From Flavobacteriaceae bacterium PS02338 (GTDB taxonomy: Bacteria; Bacteroidota; Bacteroidia; Sphingobacteriales; Sphingobacteriaceae), in the NCBI GenBank assembly GCA_029959615.1, contig JASCOD010000006.1:1-64000 (forward strand): 64,000 nt of DNA, given 5' to 3'. Shown here piece by piece: positions 43,525-52,312 of the stretch. Both the position numbers and the translations under genes were made by a program. The notes under the pieces were generated by a model that saw nothing but the letters and a program-made list of their open reading frames with translations, made no database searches and had not been told where the DNA came from. Within the stretch, counting starts at the first letter, position 1, and each line of letters starts with the position of its first letter.

Positions 43525-43539
43525 GTGTATTTTTTACAC
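43525..43539. promoter_or_regulatory. Candidate operator AGTGTA-TTTTT-TACACT upstream of the kinase
   Basis: GTGTATTTTTTACACTA is identical over 17 nt to 14639-14655; flanking A and T extend the arms to 6 bp. It lies between the divergent kinase and threonine aldolase genes. In the 409-nt gap 43371-43779 this and the 7-nt repeats at 43741 are the only features I see. Confidence 0.6.
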
Positions 43540-43740
43540 TATTTGAGGCTGTTTTTCAACTTTTGGTTGTAAAGAAATTAAGCGTAAACGGTAGAAAAAT
43601 AATTGAAGGAAGAAATGTAATTTTTTCATTAAAAAGATTTTTGTCTTCCCCATTATGGGATATTTGTTATGTTAGATTATTGATTCAATAGCTCAGTCGC
43701 TCATTAGTTTTGGTATTAAAAATTGTGGGGCTATCCAAAA

Positions 43741-43779
43741 AACTTTTAACTTTTACCGTTCGACTTTTAACTTTATAAC
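43741..43779. repeat. Degenerate 7-nt repeats up to a start codon
   Basis: AACTTTT AACTTTT ACCGTTC GACTTTT AACTTTA TAAC, then the ATG at 43780. Same 7-nt register as at 50017, 61680, 49206, 58681 and 15431. Confidence 0.65.
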
Positions 43780-44808
43780 ATGGAACAGAAAATTGACTTT
43801 AGGAGTGATACCGTAACCAAGCCTACCGCAGGAATGTTGGATGCGATGATGAACGCAAAAGTTGGCGACGATGTTTATGGAGAAGATGAAACCGTCTCTA
43901 CCCTAGAGACTAAATTGGCAACTATGTTTCATATGGAGGCAGGTTTGTTTTGTCCTTCGGGTACTATGACAAATCAGATTGCCATTAAGTGCTTTACACA
44001 GCCTTTAGATGAGGTTATATGTGATCAAACTGCCCATGTATATCGTTACGAGGGTGGGGGAATAGCTTATAATTCGATGGCTTCAGTGAGATTGCTGCAC
44101 GGCGAAAGGGGGATTTTAACGCCAGAATTGATAGAGCCAGAAATTAATGAAGATAATATCCACTATCCGAAAACAAGTTTAGTAGTGCTAGAAAATACAG
44201 TGAACAAAGGTGGTGGTAAATGTTATACGTTAGAACAAATAGAAGCGGTACATAATTTATGTGCTATAAAAGATTTGAAATTACATTTAGATGGTGCAAG
44301 ACTTTTTAATGCTTTGGTGGCTACTGGGGATAAGGCAGCGTCTTATGGTCATTTTTTTGATGGAATTTCTATCTGCTTATCGAAAGGTTTGGGAGCACCC
44401 GTTGGTTCGGTATTGTTGGGTTCTTCAGCCACGATTACGCAAGCTAGAAGAATAAGGAAAGTATTAGGCGGTGGAATGAGACAAGCAGGTTTTTTAGCGG
44501 CTGCGGGTATATACGCTTTGGATCATCAGGTAGATCGTTTGGCAGAAGATCATCAACATGCAAAGGCTTTGGCCCATGTCTTAGCCAAAGCTAACTATGT
44601 AGAAAAGGTAATGCCAGTGGAAACAAATATTGTATTATTTGATGTTGCCAGTAGATATAAAGCGGAGGAGGTGGTAAGAGCTTTAGGCAAGAAGGGAATT
44701 TTGTGCAATACCACCTCGATTAAAACTATCCGTTTGGTAACGCATTTGGATATTTCTTCAGCAATGATAGATCAAACAATTGAGGCGATAGAGAAGTTGG
44801 AAGTTTAG
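43780..44808 (+). CDS. ltaE: Low-specificity L-threonine aldolase
   Basis: 342 residues, full length, cytoplasmic. PLP enzyme that splits threonine or allo-threonine into glycine and acetaldehyde. Motifs: 'DFRSDTVTKPT' at the N-terminus, 'GDDVYGEDETV', 'LFCPSGTMTNQIAI', 'LHLDGARLFNA' (Asp binding the PLP ring), and 'SICLSKGLGAPVGSVL' with the PLP Lys. Alone on this strand. The 7-nt repeats run to its start codon, so they form its leader. Confidence 0.93.
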   Translation: MEQKIDFRSDTVTKPTAGMLDAMMNAKVGDDVYGEDETVSTLETKLATMFHMEAGLFCPSGTMTNQIAIKCFTQPLDEVICDQTAHVYRYEGGGIAYNSMASVRLLHGERGILTPELIEPEINEDNIHYPKTSLVVLENTVNKGGGKCYTLEQIEAVHNLCAIKDLKLHLDGARLFNALVATGDKAASYGHFFDGISICLSKGLGAPVGSVLLGSSATITQARRIRKVLGGGMRQAGFLAAAGIYALDHQVDRLAEDHQHAKALAHVLAKANYVEKVMPVETNIVLFDVASRYKAEEVVRALGKKGILCNTTSIKTIRLVTHLDISSAMIDQTIEAIEKLEV

Positions 44809-44867
44809 TTTTTACTTTTTGCTGTGTTTATGTTTTATAAAAATCTTTAGCTGGATATTCGCTATTT

Positions 44868-44933
44868 ATCATTTCGACGTTAGGAGAAATCTATTGATTG
44901 AATAGATCCTTTACTTCGCTCTAGATGACAGGG
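44868..44933. repeat. Palindromic intergenic repeat (TCATTTCGAC…TAGATGACA)
   Basis: Imperfect inverted repeat: 'TCATTTCGACGTTAGGAGAA' and ATCTATTG against AATAGATCC…CTAGATGACA. This is the layout of a widespread Bacteroidota repeat family. It lies between the convergent aldolase and DUF2721 genes and could act as a terminator for both. Confidence 0.6.
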
Positions 44934-44936
44934 CGT

Positions 44937-45377
44937 CTACTGCTCAAATTTCTTTTTGATTTTCTTCACAATAGAATCGTCTTCTATGCCTTCGATAGAA
45001 CTCAATTCCAGTTCTAGAGCTTTGGTACTCAATTGTATTTCTAATAGTGAAATTAAGAGTGAAGCCATAAAGAATATTAAGCTTAGTGCAAAGAAAATCT
45101 CTGCAGTGATTTCGCGTTGCAGATGGATAAATAGCATGCACAGTAAGCAACATGCAAAACTTAATACACCAAAAGCCTGCATGTTTTTAATTAATCTTAA
45201 GCGGTAACGCAGATTTTTAATCTGTTTGTGTAGAGCGACATTTTGGTCAGTTTGCTCATATTTCGATTTTAGACTTCTAACTAAACTAGCTAAAGCTAAA
45301 AATCTATTAGTATAAGCTAACATGATTAAACTGATTGCTGGGAAAAATAAGGCGGGTATATTTAGTGTAAGTTCCAT
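44937..45377 (-). CDS. DUF2721 membrane protein
   Basis: 146 residues. It begins 'IPALFFPAISLIMLAYTNRFL', the signature of DUF2721, and has about three membrane helices (5-25, 70-90, 95-115) with a charged coil between the first two ('SLVRSLKSKYEQTDQNVALHK'). Inner membrane. The function of the family is unknown. Divergent from the TPR histidine kinase gene across 196 nt. Confidence 0.8.
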   Translation of the reverse strand: MELTLNIPALFFPAISLIMLAYTNRFLALASLVRSLKSKYEQTDQNVALHKQIKNLRYRLRLIKNMQAFGVLSFACCLLCMLFIHLQREITAEIFFALSLIFFMASLLISLLEIQLSTKALELELSSIEGIEDDSIVKKIKKKFEQ

Positions 45378-45573
45378 GGTTTATTGAAAGTATTAAAAGT
45401 AATTTAAAATTAATGAGTATCGAAATGATAGCTGTTTTTCATGGTTAACTTTTAAATAATAAGATCGTATAAGTGTCAAGAAATGTTAAAATATAAGTTT
45501 TAAAAACTTATGGGGATGTTGAATGTTAACTTTAGGAACATACTATCTAAGTTAAATATTTTTCTGGCATTCT

Positions 45574-47643
45574 ATGCAGTCTCCCTATTACTCTGGCTAC
45601 TATTTAAAAATAGTTATGGCTTCTCTTGCAATGTTATTATTTGCATGTAAAGAAAATCTCAAACAAAAAGATGATACTTCAAGTAAGTTTTCGGATATAA
45701 TTGTGCTGAAAGCCAATCGCCTACAAAGCGATGGGGAGTTGAAACAAGCAATGCATTATATAGATTCTGCATTTTCTGAGCTTGAAAATCCAACTCTGGT
45801 TGATTTATGGAAGAAATATGCTTTTAAGGCTAATCATTATCTTAATTATCAATTGCAACCTCAAAAAGCAAAACTTTATGTAGATAGCATGCATTTAATG
45901 CTGGCGGGAAATGAAAATAAATACGTTGAACTTATAACCTCCACTATTTTCGTTCATGCTGATTTGCTAATGGTGCAAAAACGTTATAATGAAGCTTTTC
46001 AGTATTATTATGAAGGGCGTTCGTTTGCCAAGCAAAAGCTAGATAACTGTGATTATAGTATTTTTAGTCACCATTTGGGGATTGTTAGATATAGGCAGGG
46101 GCAGTATGCAAAAGCTATACCCTATATAAAGCAGGCCCTTTTAGACAGGGGGGATTGTAAGACGGATTTCTATAGCAAAGTAGCAGAACCCCAGTCGTTT
46201 TTAAATACAGCAGGACTTTGCTACGAAAAACTACGCAAATTAGATAGTGCTATTGTTTATTATCAAAAAGCATTAATCTTACTGGAGGATAACGAGGCGA
46301 AATACCCAAAAGATATCTCATTTTCGGAGGCTGCAAGAGGAGTGGTATTGGGCAATTTAGGTGGTGTTTATTCAAAAAAGAATCAACCCATTCTGGCAGA
46401 AAGGTATCTCAAAGAAAGTATACAGATTAATGATAGACCAGGCTATGAAGTTGCAGATGCGATAACAGCTAGAATTAAACTTGCAGATTTTTTTATTAAA
46501 AATAAACGTTATCCAGAGGCAAAAGTAGAATTGGCTTTGATAAAAAAACGTATCTCTTGGAACGAAAAACAAAATAGACCTATGGATCATCTTAAGGGGC
46601 AATGGTATTTATTACAATGGAACTACGCAGAAAAAGTAAGTAATCTAGGACAAGCTTATCAATATTCAAAAAAGTATTACCAACTAAGAGATTCTATTGA
46701 ATTGGTTAACGAGGGAATGCAACAGGCAGACATGGATGAAGCCTTTAAGATTAAAGAGCAACAGCACCAACTTTCGCTGTTGGATCGGGATAATAAAGTT
46801 AAAAAAACATCATTAATTGCATTAATGATGTTAGGTGCTCTAACCTTAATTATTGTTTTTATTGTATGGCGTAATTTGTTGAAATCTAAAAAGAATATAG
46901 CTGAGCTCACCTATCTTAATGAAAAGGTGCGTCAACAAAATAAAGAATTACAGAAAGTGCTTTCAGATTTAGAGCAAAGCCAGACGGAAAATACTAGGAT
47001 GATGAAGATAGCAGCACACGATCTTAGGAATCCCATTGAAGGGATTGCTTCTGTTGCTGGTATGATGTTGGAGGAGCAGAGAAGCGAACAAGATGAAGTG
47101 ATGCTCGAATTGATAAATAAAGCCAGTAAAAACTCTCTAGAATTGGTGAATAATTTGTTGCAAGTACACAGTGGTGAGCGTGAACTCAAAAAGGACAATA
47201 TCGATATCGGTGAATTGCTTCAATATTGTGTGGATTTATTAACACATAAGGCAATCGCTAAAAAACAAGTGTTGCATCTGACAAAAATTAACCTCAAAGT
47301 ATTAGCTAATAGAGAAAAATTGTGGCGAGTGATGAGTAATTTAATTACCAATGCCATTAAATTTAGTGAAGAAGGAAAAGAAATTTGGATTGAAGCAAAA
47401 TTAGATCGTGATAAATTAGTGGTCTCGGTGAAAGATGAAGGTATAGGCATTCCAAATTCGATGAATACTAAGGTGTTTGATATTTTTACAGAGGCCAAAC
47501 GGCAAGGTACAATGGGAGAGCAGTCTTTCGGTCTTGGTCTGGCCATTTCAAAGCAAATTATGGATTTGCATGATGGAAACATCTGGTTCGAAACAGAAAT
47601 AGGTAGTGGTACTACGTTTTTTATATCACTTCCGATTGAATAA
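45574..47643 (+). CDS. TPR-containing sensor histidine kinase
   Basis: 689 residues. A membrane anchor or lipoprotein-type signal at 'MASLAMLLFACKEN', TPR repeats in the periplasm (about 40-400: 'HHLGIVRYRQGQYAKAIPYI', 'GLCYEKLRKLDSAIVYYQKAL'), a membrane helix (about 410-432), a coiled coil, then HisKA ('KIAAHDLRNPIEGI') and HATPase ('NLITNAIKFS', 'DEGIGIP', 'GLGLAISKQ'). It senses a signal through protein or peptide binding and phosphorylates an unseen partner: no response-regulator gene lies nearby, so it is an orphan kinase. Confidence 0.88.
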   Translation: MQSPYYSGYYLKIVMASLAMLLFACKENLKQKDDTSSKFSDIIVLKANRLQSDGELKQAMHYIDSAFSELENPTLVDLWKKYAFKANHYLNYQLQPQKAKLYVDSMHLMLAGNENKYVELITSTIFVHADLLMVQKRYNEAFQYYYEGRSFAKQKLDNCDYSIFSHHLGIVRYRQGQYAKAIPYIKQALLDRGDCKTDFYSKVAEPQSFLNTAGLCYEKLRKLDSAIVYYQKALILLEDNEAKYPKDISFSEAARGVVLGNLGGVYSKKNQPILAERYLKESIQINDRPGYEVADAITARIKLADFFIKNKRYPEAKVELALIKKRISWNEKQNRPMDHLKGQWYLLQWNYAEKVSNLGQAYQYSKKYYQLRDSIELVNEGMQQADMDEAFKIKEQQHQLSLLDRDNKVKKTSLIALMMLGALTLIIVFIVWRNLLKSKKNIAELTYLNEKVRQQNKELQKVLSDLEQSQTENTRMMKIAAHDLRNPIEGIASVAGMMLEEQRSEQDEVMLELINKASKNSLELVNNLLQVHSGERELKKDNIDIGELLQYCVDLLTHKAIAKKQVLHLTKINLKVLANREKLWRVMSNLITNAIKFSEEGKEIWIEAKLDRDKLVVSVKDEGIGIPNSMNTKVFDIFTEAKRQGTMGEQSFGLGLAISKQIMDLHDGNIWFETEIGSGTTFFISLPIE

Positions 47644-47717
47644 TTGTAAAACTACCTTTGTACGTTTTTCAATAATTTTATTCATCTTGTGTAATATATT
47701 CTAAGATTTCAACCTAA

Positions 47718-49205
47718 ATGAATAAGATACTGATAGCAAATAGAGGCGAAATTGCCTTACGTATCATGCGTTCGGCTAAGGAAATGGGAATTAAAACTGT
47801 GGCTGTATTTTCTGAAGCAGACAGAAATGCCTTACATGTTCGCTATGCCGACGAGGCGGTTTGTATAGGTTCTGCGCCATCTAACCAATCGTATTTAGTC
47901 GGCAGTAAAATCATCAATGCTTGTAGGTTAACGGGAGCAGAAGCCATCCACCCGGGTTATGGATTCTTGTCAGAAAATCCCACTTTTGCACAGGAAGTAA
48001 AAGATGCTGGACTGATTTTGATTGGTCCAACTCCAGAAGCAATGGAAGTAATGGGGAACAAGCTTTCGGCAAAGGCAGCGGCGATGAAATACAACATCCC
48101 GATGGTTCCAGGAACGGAAGAAGCCATTACCAATGTAGAGGAAGCTAAAACCCGTGCAATAGAAGTAGGATTTCCTATTTTGATTAAAGCAGCTGCAGGC
48201 GGTGGGGGCAAGGGAATGCGCATTGTAGAAAAGGTAGCAGATTTTGAGGAACAGATGCAGCTGGCGGTAAGCGAAGCTACTTCGGCTTTTGGTGATGGTT
48301 CGGTCTTTATAGAAAGGTATGTCACTTCTCCCCGACATATAGAAATACAGGTTTTAGGAGATACATATGGAAATATCGTACATCTTTTCGAAAGAGAATG
48401 CTCCGTTCAGCGTCGACACCAGAAAGTGGTAGAAGAAGCACCTTCTTCAGTGCTAACTCCAGAAATAAGAGAGAAAATGGGTAAATGTGCGGTAGATGTG
48501 GCTCGTTCGGTAAGTTACGTAGGTGCTGGTACGGTAGAGTTTATTTTAGATGAAAACCTTGATTTCTTCTTTCTTGAAATGAACACACGTTTGCAGGTGG
48601 AACATCCTGTAACGGAAATGATTACCGGATTAGACTTGGTGAAAGAACAAATTAAGATTGCTAGGGGAGAAGTGCTCAGTTTTAAGCAGGAAGATTTGAC
48701 AATTAGTGGTCATGCGATGGAATTGCGGGTGTATGCAGAAGATCCATTGAATAATTTCTTGCCAGATATCGGCACTTTGCAGACTTATCAAACCCCGAAA
48801 GGTTATGGTGTACGAGTAGATGATGGCTTTGAGCAGGGCATGGAAATCCCAATTTATTACGACCCAATGATTGCCAAGCTCATCACCTATGGTAAAGACC
48901 GCACCGAAGCAATTGAGCGGATGATTAGAGCCATAGAAGAATATGACATTACAGGCATACAAACTACATTGAACTTTGGTAAATTTGTGATGCAACATCC
49001 AGCCTTTGTTTCTGGTAAGTTCGATACGCACTTTGTAGGCAAGTATTTTACACCAGATAGCCTAAAAACAGCAAACGAACAGGAAGCCATGATTGCGGCA
49101 ATTGCAGCGGTTTTGTTGTTGCAAAATCAAAAAAGTAGTGTGCAACAATCAGCTTCGGCAGCAACGCAAAAAAGCAACTGGGTACAGAATAGAAGAAATG
49201 TTTAG
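47718..49205 (+). CDS. accC: Biotin carboxylase
   Basis: 495 residues, about 45 more than the E. coli enzyme. 'KILIANRGEIALRIMRSAKEM', the ATP-grasp 'KAAAGGGGKGMRIV', 'HIEIQVLGDTYGNIVHLFERECS', 'FFFLEMNTRLQVEHPVTEMITGLD' (cut here to its core EMNTRLQVEHPVTE) and 'GHAMELRVYAEDP' are all present. It loads CO2 onto biotin of the carboxyl carrier. The extra C-terminal tail ('SVQQSASAATQKSNW') is Ser/Gln-rich and of unknown role. No accB next to it, so the carrier lies elsewhere. 7-nt repeats begin right after its stop. Confidence 0.93.
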   Translation: MNKILIANRGEIALRIMRSAKEMGIKTVAVFSEADRNALHVRYADEAVCIGSAPSNQSYLVGSKIINACRLTGAEAIHPGYGFLSENPTFAQEVKDAGLILIGPTPEAMEVMGNKLSAKAAAMKYNIPMVPGTEEAITNVEEAKTRAIEVGFPILIKAAAGGGGKGMRIVEKVADFEEQMQLAVSEATSAFGDGSVFIERYVTSPRHIEIQVLGDTYGNIVHLFERECSVQRRHQKVVEEAPSSVLTPEIREKMGKCAVDVARSVSYVGAGTVEFILDENLDFFFLEMNTRLQVEHPVTEMITGLDLVKEQIKIARGEVLSFKQEDLTISGHAMELRVYAEDPLNNFLPDIGTLQTYQTPKGYGVRVDDGFEQGMEIPIYYDPMIAKLITYGKDRTEAIERMIRAIEEYDITGIQTTLNFGKFVMQHPAFVSGKFDTHFVGKYFTPDSLKTANEQEAMIAAIAAVLLLQNQKSSVQQSASAATQKSNWVQNRRNV

Positions 49206-49240
49206 GTAATAAGTTGTACGTAGTAAGTTTTATGTTTAGG
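49206..49240. repeat. 7-nt repeats downstream of accC
   Basis: GTAATAA GTTGTAC GTAGTAA GTTTTAT GTTTAGG: five units in register directly after the accC stop. Confidence 0.55.
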
Positions 49241-49284
49241 AGGCGCTCCAATCAACTAAAAAACCAAAAACTAAACAACAAGAA

Positions 49285-49872
49285 ATGTTTACAGGAATAA
49301 TTGAAATTTTAGGCACTGTCCAAAATATCCGAAAAGAAGGCGATAATATCCATTTTACCATCGCATCAAATATTAGTAATGAACTAAAGATAGACCAAAG
49401 TGTGGCCCATAATGGCGTTTGTCTTACGGTGGTTAAACTCGATGAAAATACACATACGGTAACTGCTATCGACGAAACTTTGCAAAAGACCAATTTGGGA
49501 CATTTAACGGTGGGAGCTAAGGTGAATTTAGAACGCTGCATGCAAATGAATGCTCGTTTAGATGGACATATTGTACAAGGTCATGTCGACCAAACCGCTA
49601 CTTGTATTTTGGTAAAAGAACTAGATGGAAGTTGGGAGTACCGTTTTAAATACGATGCTTCGAAAGGTAACGTAACTGTAGAAAAAGGTTCTGCTTGCGT
49701 TAACGGAATTAGTTTGACGGTAGTAAATTCTGCTGCTGATGAGTTCTCGGTTTTCATTATTCCTTACACGCATGAACACACTAATTTACAGGATGTAAAA
49801 GCAGGCGATACGGTTAATCTGGAGTTCGATATCATTGGTAAATACGTTGCTCGTTTAATGGGGAGGAATTAA
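49285..49872 (+). CDS. ribE: Riboflavin synthase alpha chain
   Basis: 195 residues, full length. Two lumazine-binding barrels: 'MFTGIIEILGTVQNI' with 'VAHNGVCLTVV', and 'RLDGHIVQGHVDQTA' with 'VEKGSACVNGISLTVV'. It joins two molecules of 6,7-dimethyl-8-ribityllumazine into riboflavin, as a trimer in the cytoplasm. No FMN riboswitch is visible upstream, and no other rib gene is near. Confidence 0.96.
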   Translation: MFTGIIEILGTVQNIRKEGDNIHFTIASNISNELKIDQSVAHNGVCLTVVKLDENTHTVTAIDETLQKTNLGHLTVGAKVNLERCMQMNARLDGHIVQGHVDQTATCILVKELDGSWEYRFKYDASKGNVTVEKGSACVNGISLTVVNSAADEFSVFIIPYTHEHTNLQDVKAGDTVNLEFDIIGKYVARLMGRN

Positions 49873-49926
49873 TTTTTGAAAAAGAACGGTAGTAATTTTT
49901 GTCAAATGTAGTCCCACTTTTCGTTG

Positions 49927-49947
49927 ATGCCGATGAAAAATCGGCAT
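49927..49947 (+). terminator. Hairpin after ribE
   Basis: ATGCCGAT-GAAAA-ATCGGCAT with a short TT after. It is 54 nt beyond the ribE stop. A weak terminator. Confidence 0.5.
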
Positions 49948-50016
49948 TTACTGCAATCGGGTTTATTTAACCGAACACATTGCTACTATTAACCATTTCC
50001 AGCCATTCCTTTCTAA

Positions 50017-50037
50017 AACTTTTAACTTTTAACTTTC
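50017..50037. repeat. 7-nt repeats before the DUF4268 gene
   Basis: AACTTTT AACTTTT AACTTTC, three units, then AAA and the ATG at 50041. Confidence 0.6.
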
Positions 50038-50040
50038 AAA

Positions 50041-50502
50041 ATGTTTAGCAAAGAAGAAGCCGCTAGGTTACGACAACAATTTTGGATCAGCTTTGGACAG
50101 TACATGAAACCCATTCCTGGCGCCGAAGGCTTACCGGTCAATTGGGTAAATTACAAAACTGGCGTTAAAAATATCTTTTTCCGTATGGATGCTGAGAAGA
50201 AGCAAGCCAGCATAGCTATTGAGATTGCACATCCAGATGAGGGAATTAGAGAGTTGTTTTTTGAGCAATTTCAAGAATTCAAGTTACTGTTAGAAAATGC
50301 ACTTAACGAACAATGGGATTGGCAATCATCTGTTACCAATAGCTATGGCAAACAGGTGGCAAGAATTGAATGCGTACTGCCTAATGTGAGCGTGTACAAT
50401 CAGCAGCAATGGCCAGACCTCATCGCATTTCTAAAGCCACGCATCATTACGCTAGATGAATTTTGGACAGATGTAAAGCCTGTTTTCGAAGATTTAAAGT
50501 AA
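50041..50502 (+). CDS. DUF4268 protein
   Basis: 153 residues, cytoplasmic. 'FSKEEAARLRQQFWISFGQYM', 'VNWVNYKTGVKNIFFRMDAE' and 'LDEFWTDVKPVFEDL' follow the DUF4268 pattern, a fold found alone or at the end of nuclease-like proteins. Function unknown. Stands alone in a short unit with 7-nt repeats at its start. Confidence 0.75.
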   Translation: MFSKEEAARLRQQFWISFGQYMKPIPGAEGLPVNWVNYKTGVKNIFFRMDAEKKQASIAIEIAHPDEGIRELFFEQFQEFKLLLENALNEQWDWQSSVTNSYGKQVARIECVLPNVSVYNQQQWPDLIAFLKPRIITLDEFWTDVKPVFEDLK

Positions 50503-50537
50503 CTTCTAAAGTCTAAAATATTTTCTACACTTGCTAG

Positions 50538-50584
50538 TCGGGATTTGCAATCCCGATTTCATTAACTATGGATTTATAATCCAT
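50538..50584. repeat. Pair of small hairpins (GGATT-N3-AATCC)
   Basis: TCGGGATT-TGC-AATCCCGA (50538-50556) and ATGGATT-TAT-AATCCAT (50568-50584). Both share the inner stem GGATT/AATCC and a 3-nt loop. Such pairs look like REP-type elements. They lie between the convergent DUF4268 and TPR genes. Confidence 0.55.
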
Positions 50585-50648
50585 TTCTTAAAGCTTATTA
50601 AGCACTATCTAATTCAATATCATTACACTATTTAACAACTCATCATAT

Positions 50649-51782
50649 TTACTTCTTCAATTCAGCCAGTTTAACTTTTACATAATCTATTTGTGGTTGG
50701 TCTTCGGTTTCTAAATCTTTGCTTTTTAAGAATAAGCCGTAATAATTTATCGCAGATTTAGGCTGTTTTAATTTTAAATCATATAATAAGCCCAAGCGAT
50801 AGTAGATATTCTTATTTGCATTATAACTCAAACCTTTTTTATAGGCACTGGCAGCTAAGTTTAATTGTTGTTTTTCATCATAAATGCCACCTAATAAATT
50901 ATAATAGGCAGATATATTTGGGGAAATGCTCTCGTCAATAGTAAGCTTGGCGTATTCTACAGCCTTTTCATAATTCTTCATTTCCCTAAAACATAACGAG
51001 ATATAATAAAAAACACTTTCGTTTTGCATAGACATCCGTTCTAATATTTGAAAGAGTCCAAGCGCTTTCTTGTAGTTTTTTAGGAAGAAATAAGCTTTCC
51101 CAACATCCAAAACTACGTTTCCGTCTGCACCACTTTTCAAAAGCTTTTCACCCGTAAAAATCACTTCATTATATTTTTTCAGTTGATTAGCCATTGGGAG
51201 CAACGCCTGCTGTAAAATTATATTACTAGTATCAGCCGCAATTGCAATTTTGAGTACATCATAGGCTGGTTGGTATCGCTTTTGGTCGCGGTAAACACGA
51301 GCCAGATCAAAGGCTACATCAGCCTCTGTAGAATTAAGTTTGTTTGCTTTTTGAAGATATTGTAATTTCAATTCAACGCTATCAGTATAGTCTGCCAAGC
51401 GCTTGTAAGCATTAAAATTTGTACTATCTAAAATTATAATCTGCTGCAGGTAATCACCTGCATTCCTTTTGCTTCCTCTTCTGGAATTAATATTCGCCAA
51501 GCTAAACAGTACGGGGATTTGCTTTGGTTGTAATTCATTAATCTTCTGATAGATTTTCTCAGCATCCACTAATTTACCTGCCATCATATTACAATAAGCA
51601 ATTTGTGTTAAAGCCTTAATATCGCTTGTTTCGGCTGGATAAATCGTGCTTAAATAGCTCGCTGCTTCAGAATAACGTTGCGTTTGGTAAAACTCCAAAA
51701 GCTTCTCTTTGTCTAAATTATTTTGAGCAAAGCAAAGCTTGCTCGTGACTAAAAAAACTAACGAGATAAATAGAATTTTCAT
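50649..51782 (-). CDS. Secreted or periplasmic TPR-repeat protein
   Basis: 377 residues with a signal peptide (VFLVTSKLCFAQ). About nine TPR units run through the protein ('ALTQIAYCNMMAGKLVDAEKIY', 'ALGLFQILERMSMQNESVFYY', 'AYYNLLGGIYDEKQQLNLAASAYKKGL'). TPRs bind other proteins or peptides; no catalytic domain. Divergent from the small coil protein at 51900. Function unknown. Confidence 0.8.
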   Translation of the reverse strand: MKILFISLVFLVTSKLCFAQNNLDKEKLLEFYQTQRYSEAASYLSTIYPAETSDIKALTQIAYCNMMAGKLVDAEKIYQKINELQPKQIPVLFSLANINSRRGSKRNAGDYLQQIIILDSTNFNAYKRLADYTDSVELKLQYLQKANKLNSTEADVAFDLARVYRDQKRYQPAYDVLKIAIAADTSNIILQQALLPMANQLKKYNEVIFTGEKLLKSGADGNVVLDVGKAYFFLKNYKKALGLFQILERMSMQNESVFYYISLCFREMKNYEKAVEYAKLTIDESISPNISAYYNLLGGIYDEKQQLNLAASAYKKGLSYNANKNIYYRLGLLYDLKLKQPKSAINYYGLFLKSKDLETEDQPQIDYVKVKLAELKK

Positions 51783-51899
51783 ATAACTAAATTGTTAGTT
51801 GTTTGTTGTAAAACCAAATATTTTCTCAATAAAATCAAACAAAAATCTATTAAGTATGGTTGTAAGAGTAAGTTTATCAATTAACAAAAAACATATTTT

Positions 51900-52199
51900 A
51901 TGGAAACTTTAAAGAAATTCGAACTAATGGAGAAGATAGTGAGAGAGCTCGAAGATTTGCAGCATTCACAGCAAGCTATCATCCAAAAAATAGGAAAAAT
52001 TGAAGTAGATAATATAGAACTTGGTGATAGAAAATTAGAAGAAGATTTACCTGATATGCACCAAAGAGTTGCCGATAATTTAGATGCTATTGTTGGTATT
52101 CTAGAATACTTTGCTAACAAAACAGAAAAGTTCGGTAATAAAAATAATGTTGATGAATTAAAAGAACAGCAAGTCATCAACGATGCAATAGGGAAGTAA
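51900..52199 (+). CDS. Small coiled-coil protein, unknown function
   Basis: 99 residues, no signal peptide, highly charged and helical ('METLKKFELMEKIVRELEDL', 'HQRVADNLDAIVGILEYF'). Starts with the ATG at 51900. An overlapping ORF on the opposite strand is a shadow. No family recognised. It lies between the TPR gene and the 7TM histidine kinase. Confidence 0.6.
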   Translation: METLKKFELMEKIVRELEDLQHSQQAIIQKIGKIEVDNIELGDRKLEEDLPDMHQRVADNLDAIVGILEYFANKTEKFGNKNNVDELKEQQVINDAIGK

Positions 52200-52312
52200 T
52201 TTCCTAAAGAATTAAAGAGCTATTTTGTGCTACAGAGGAACGGGAATTCGAGGCAGTTGATGCTGCGGAAGTATTCTTAGTTGTGCTCAGTATAACAGAA
52301 TAGCTTTTTTGC

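Noticed and set aside
47957..48338. Two overlapping minus-strand ORFs inside accC
   Set aside because: Shadows of the biotin carboxylase frame.
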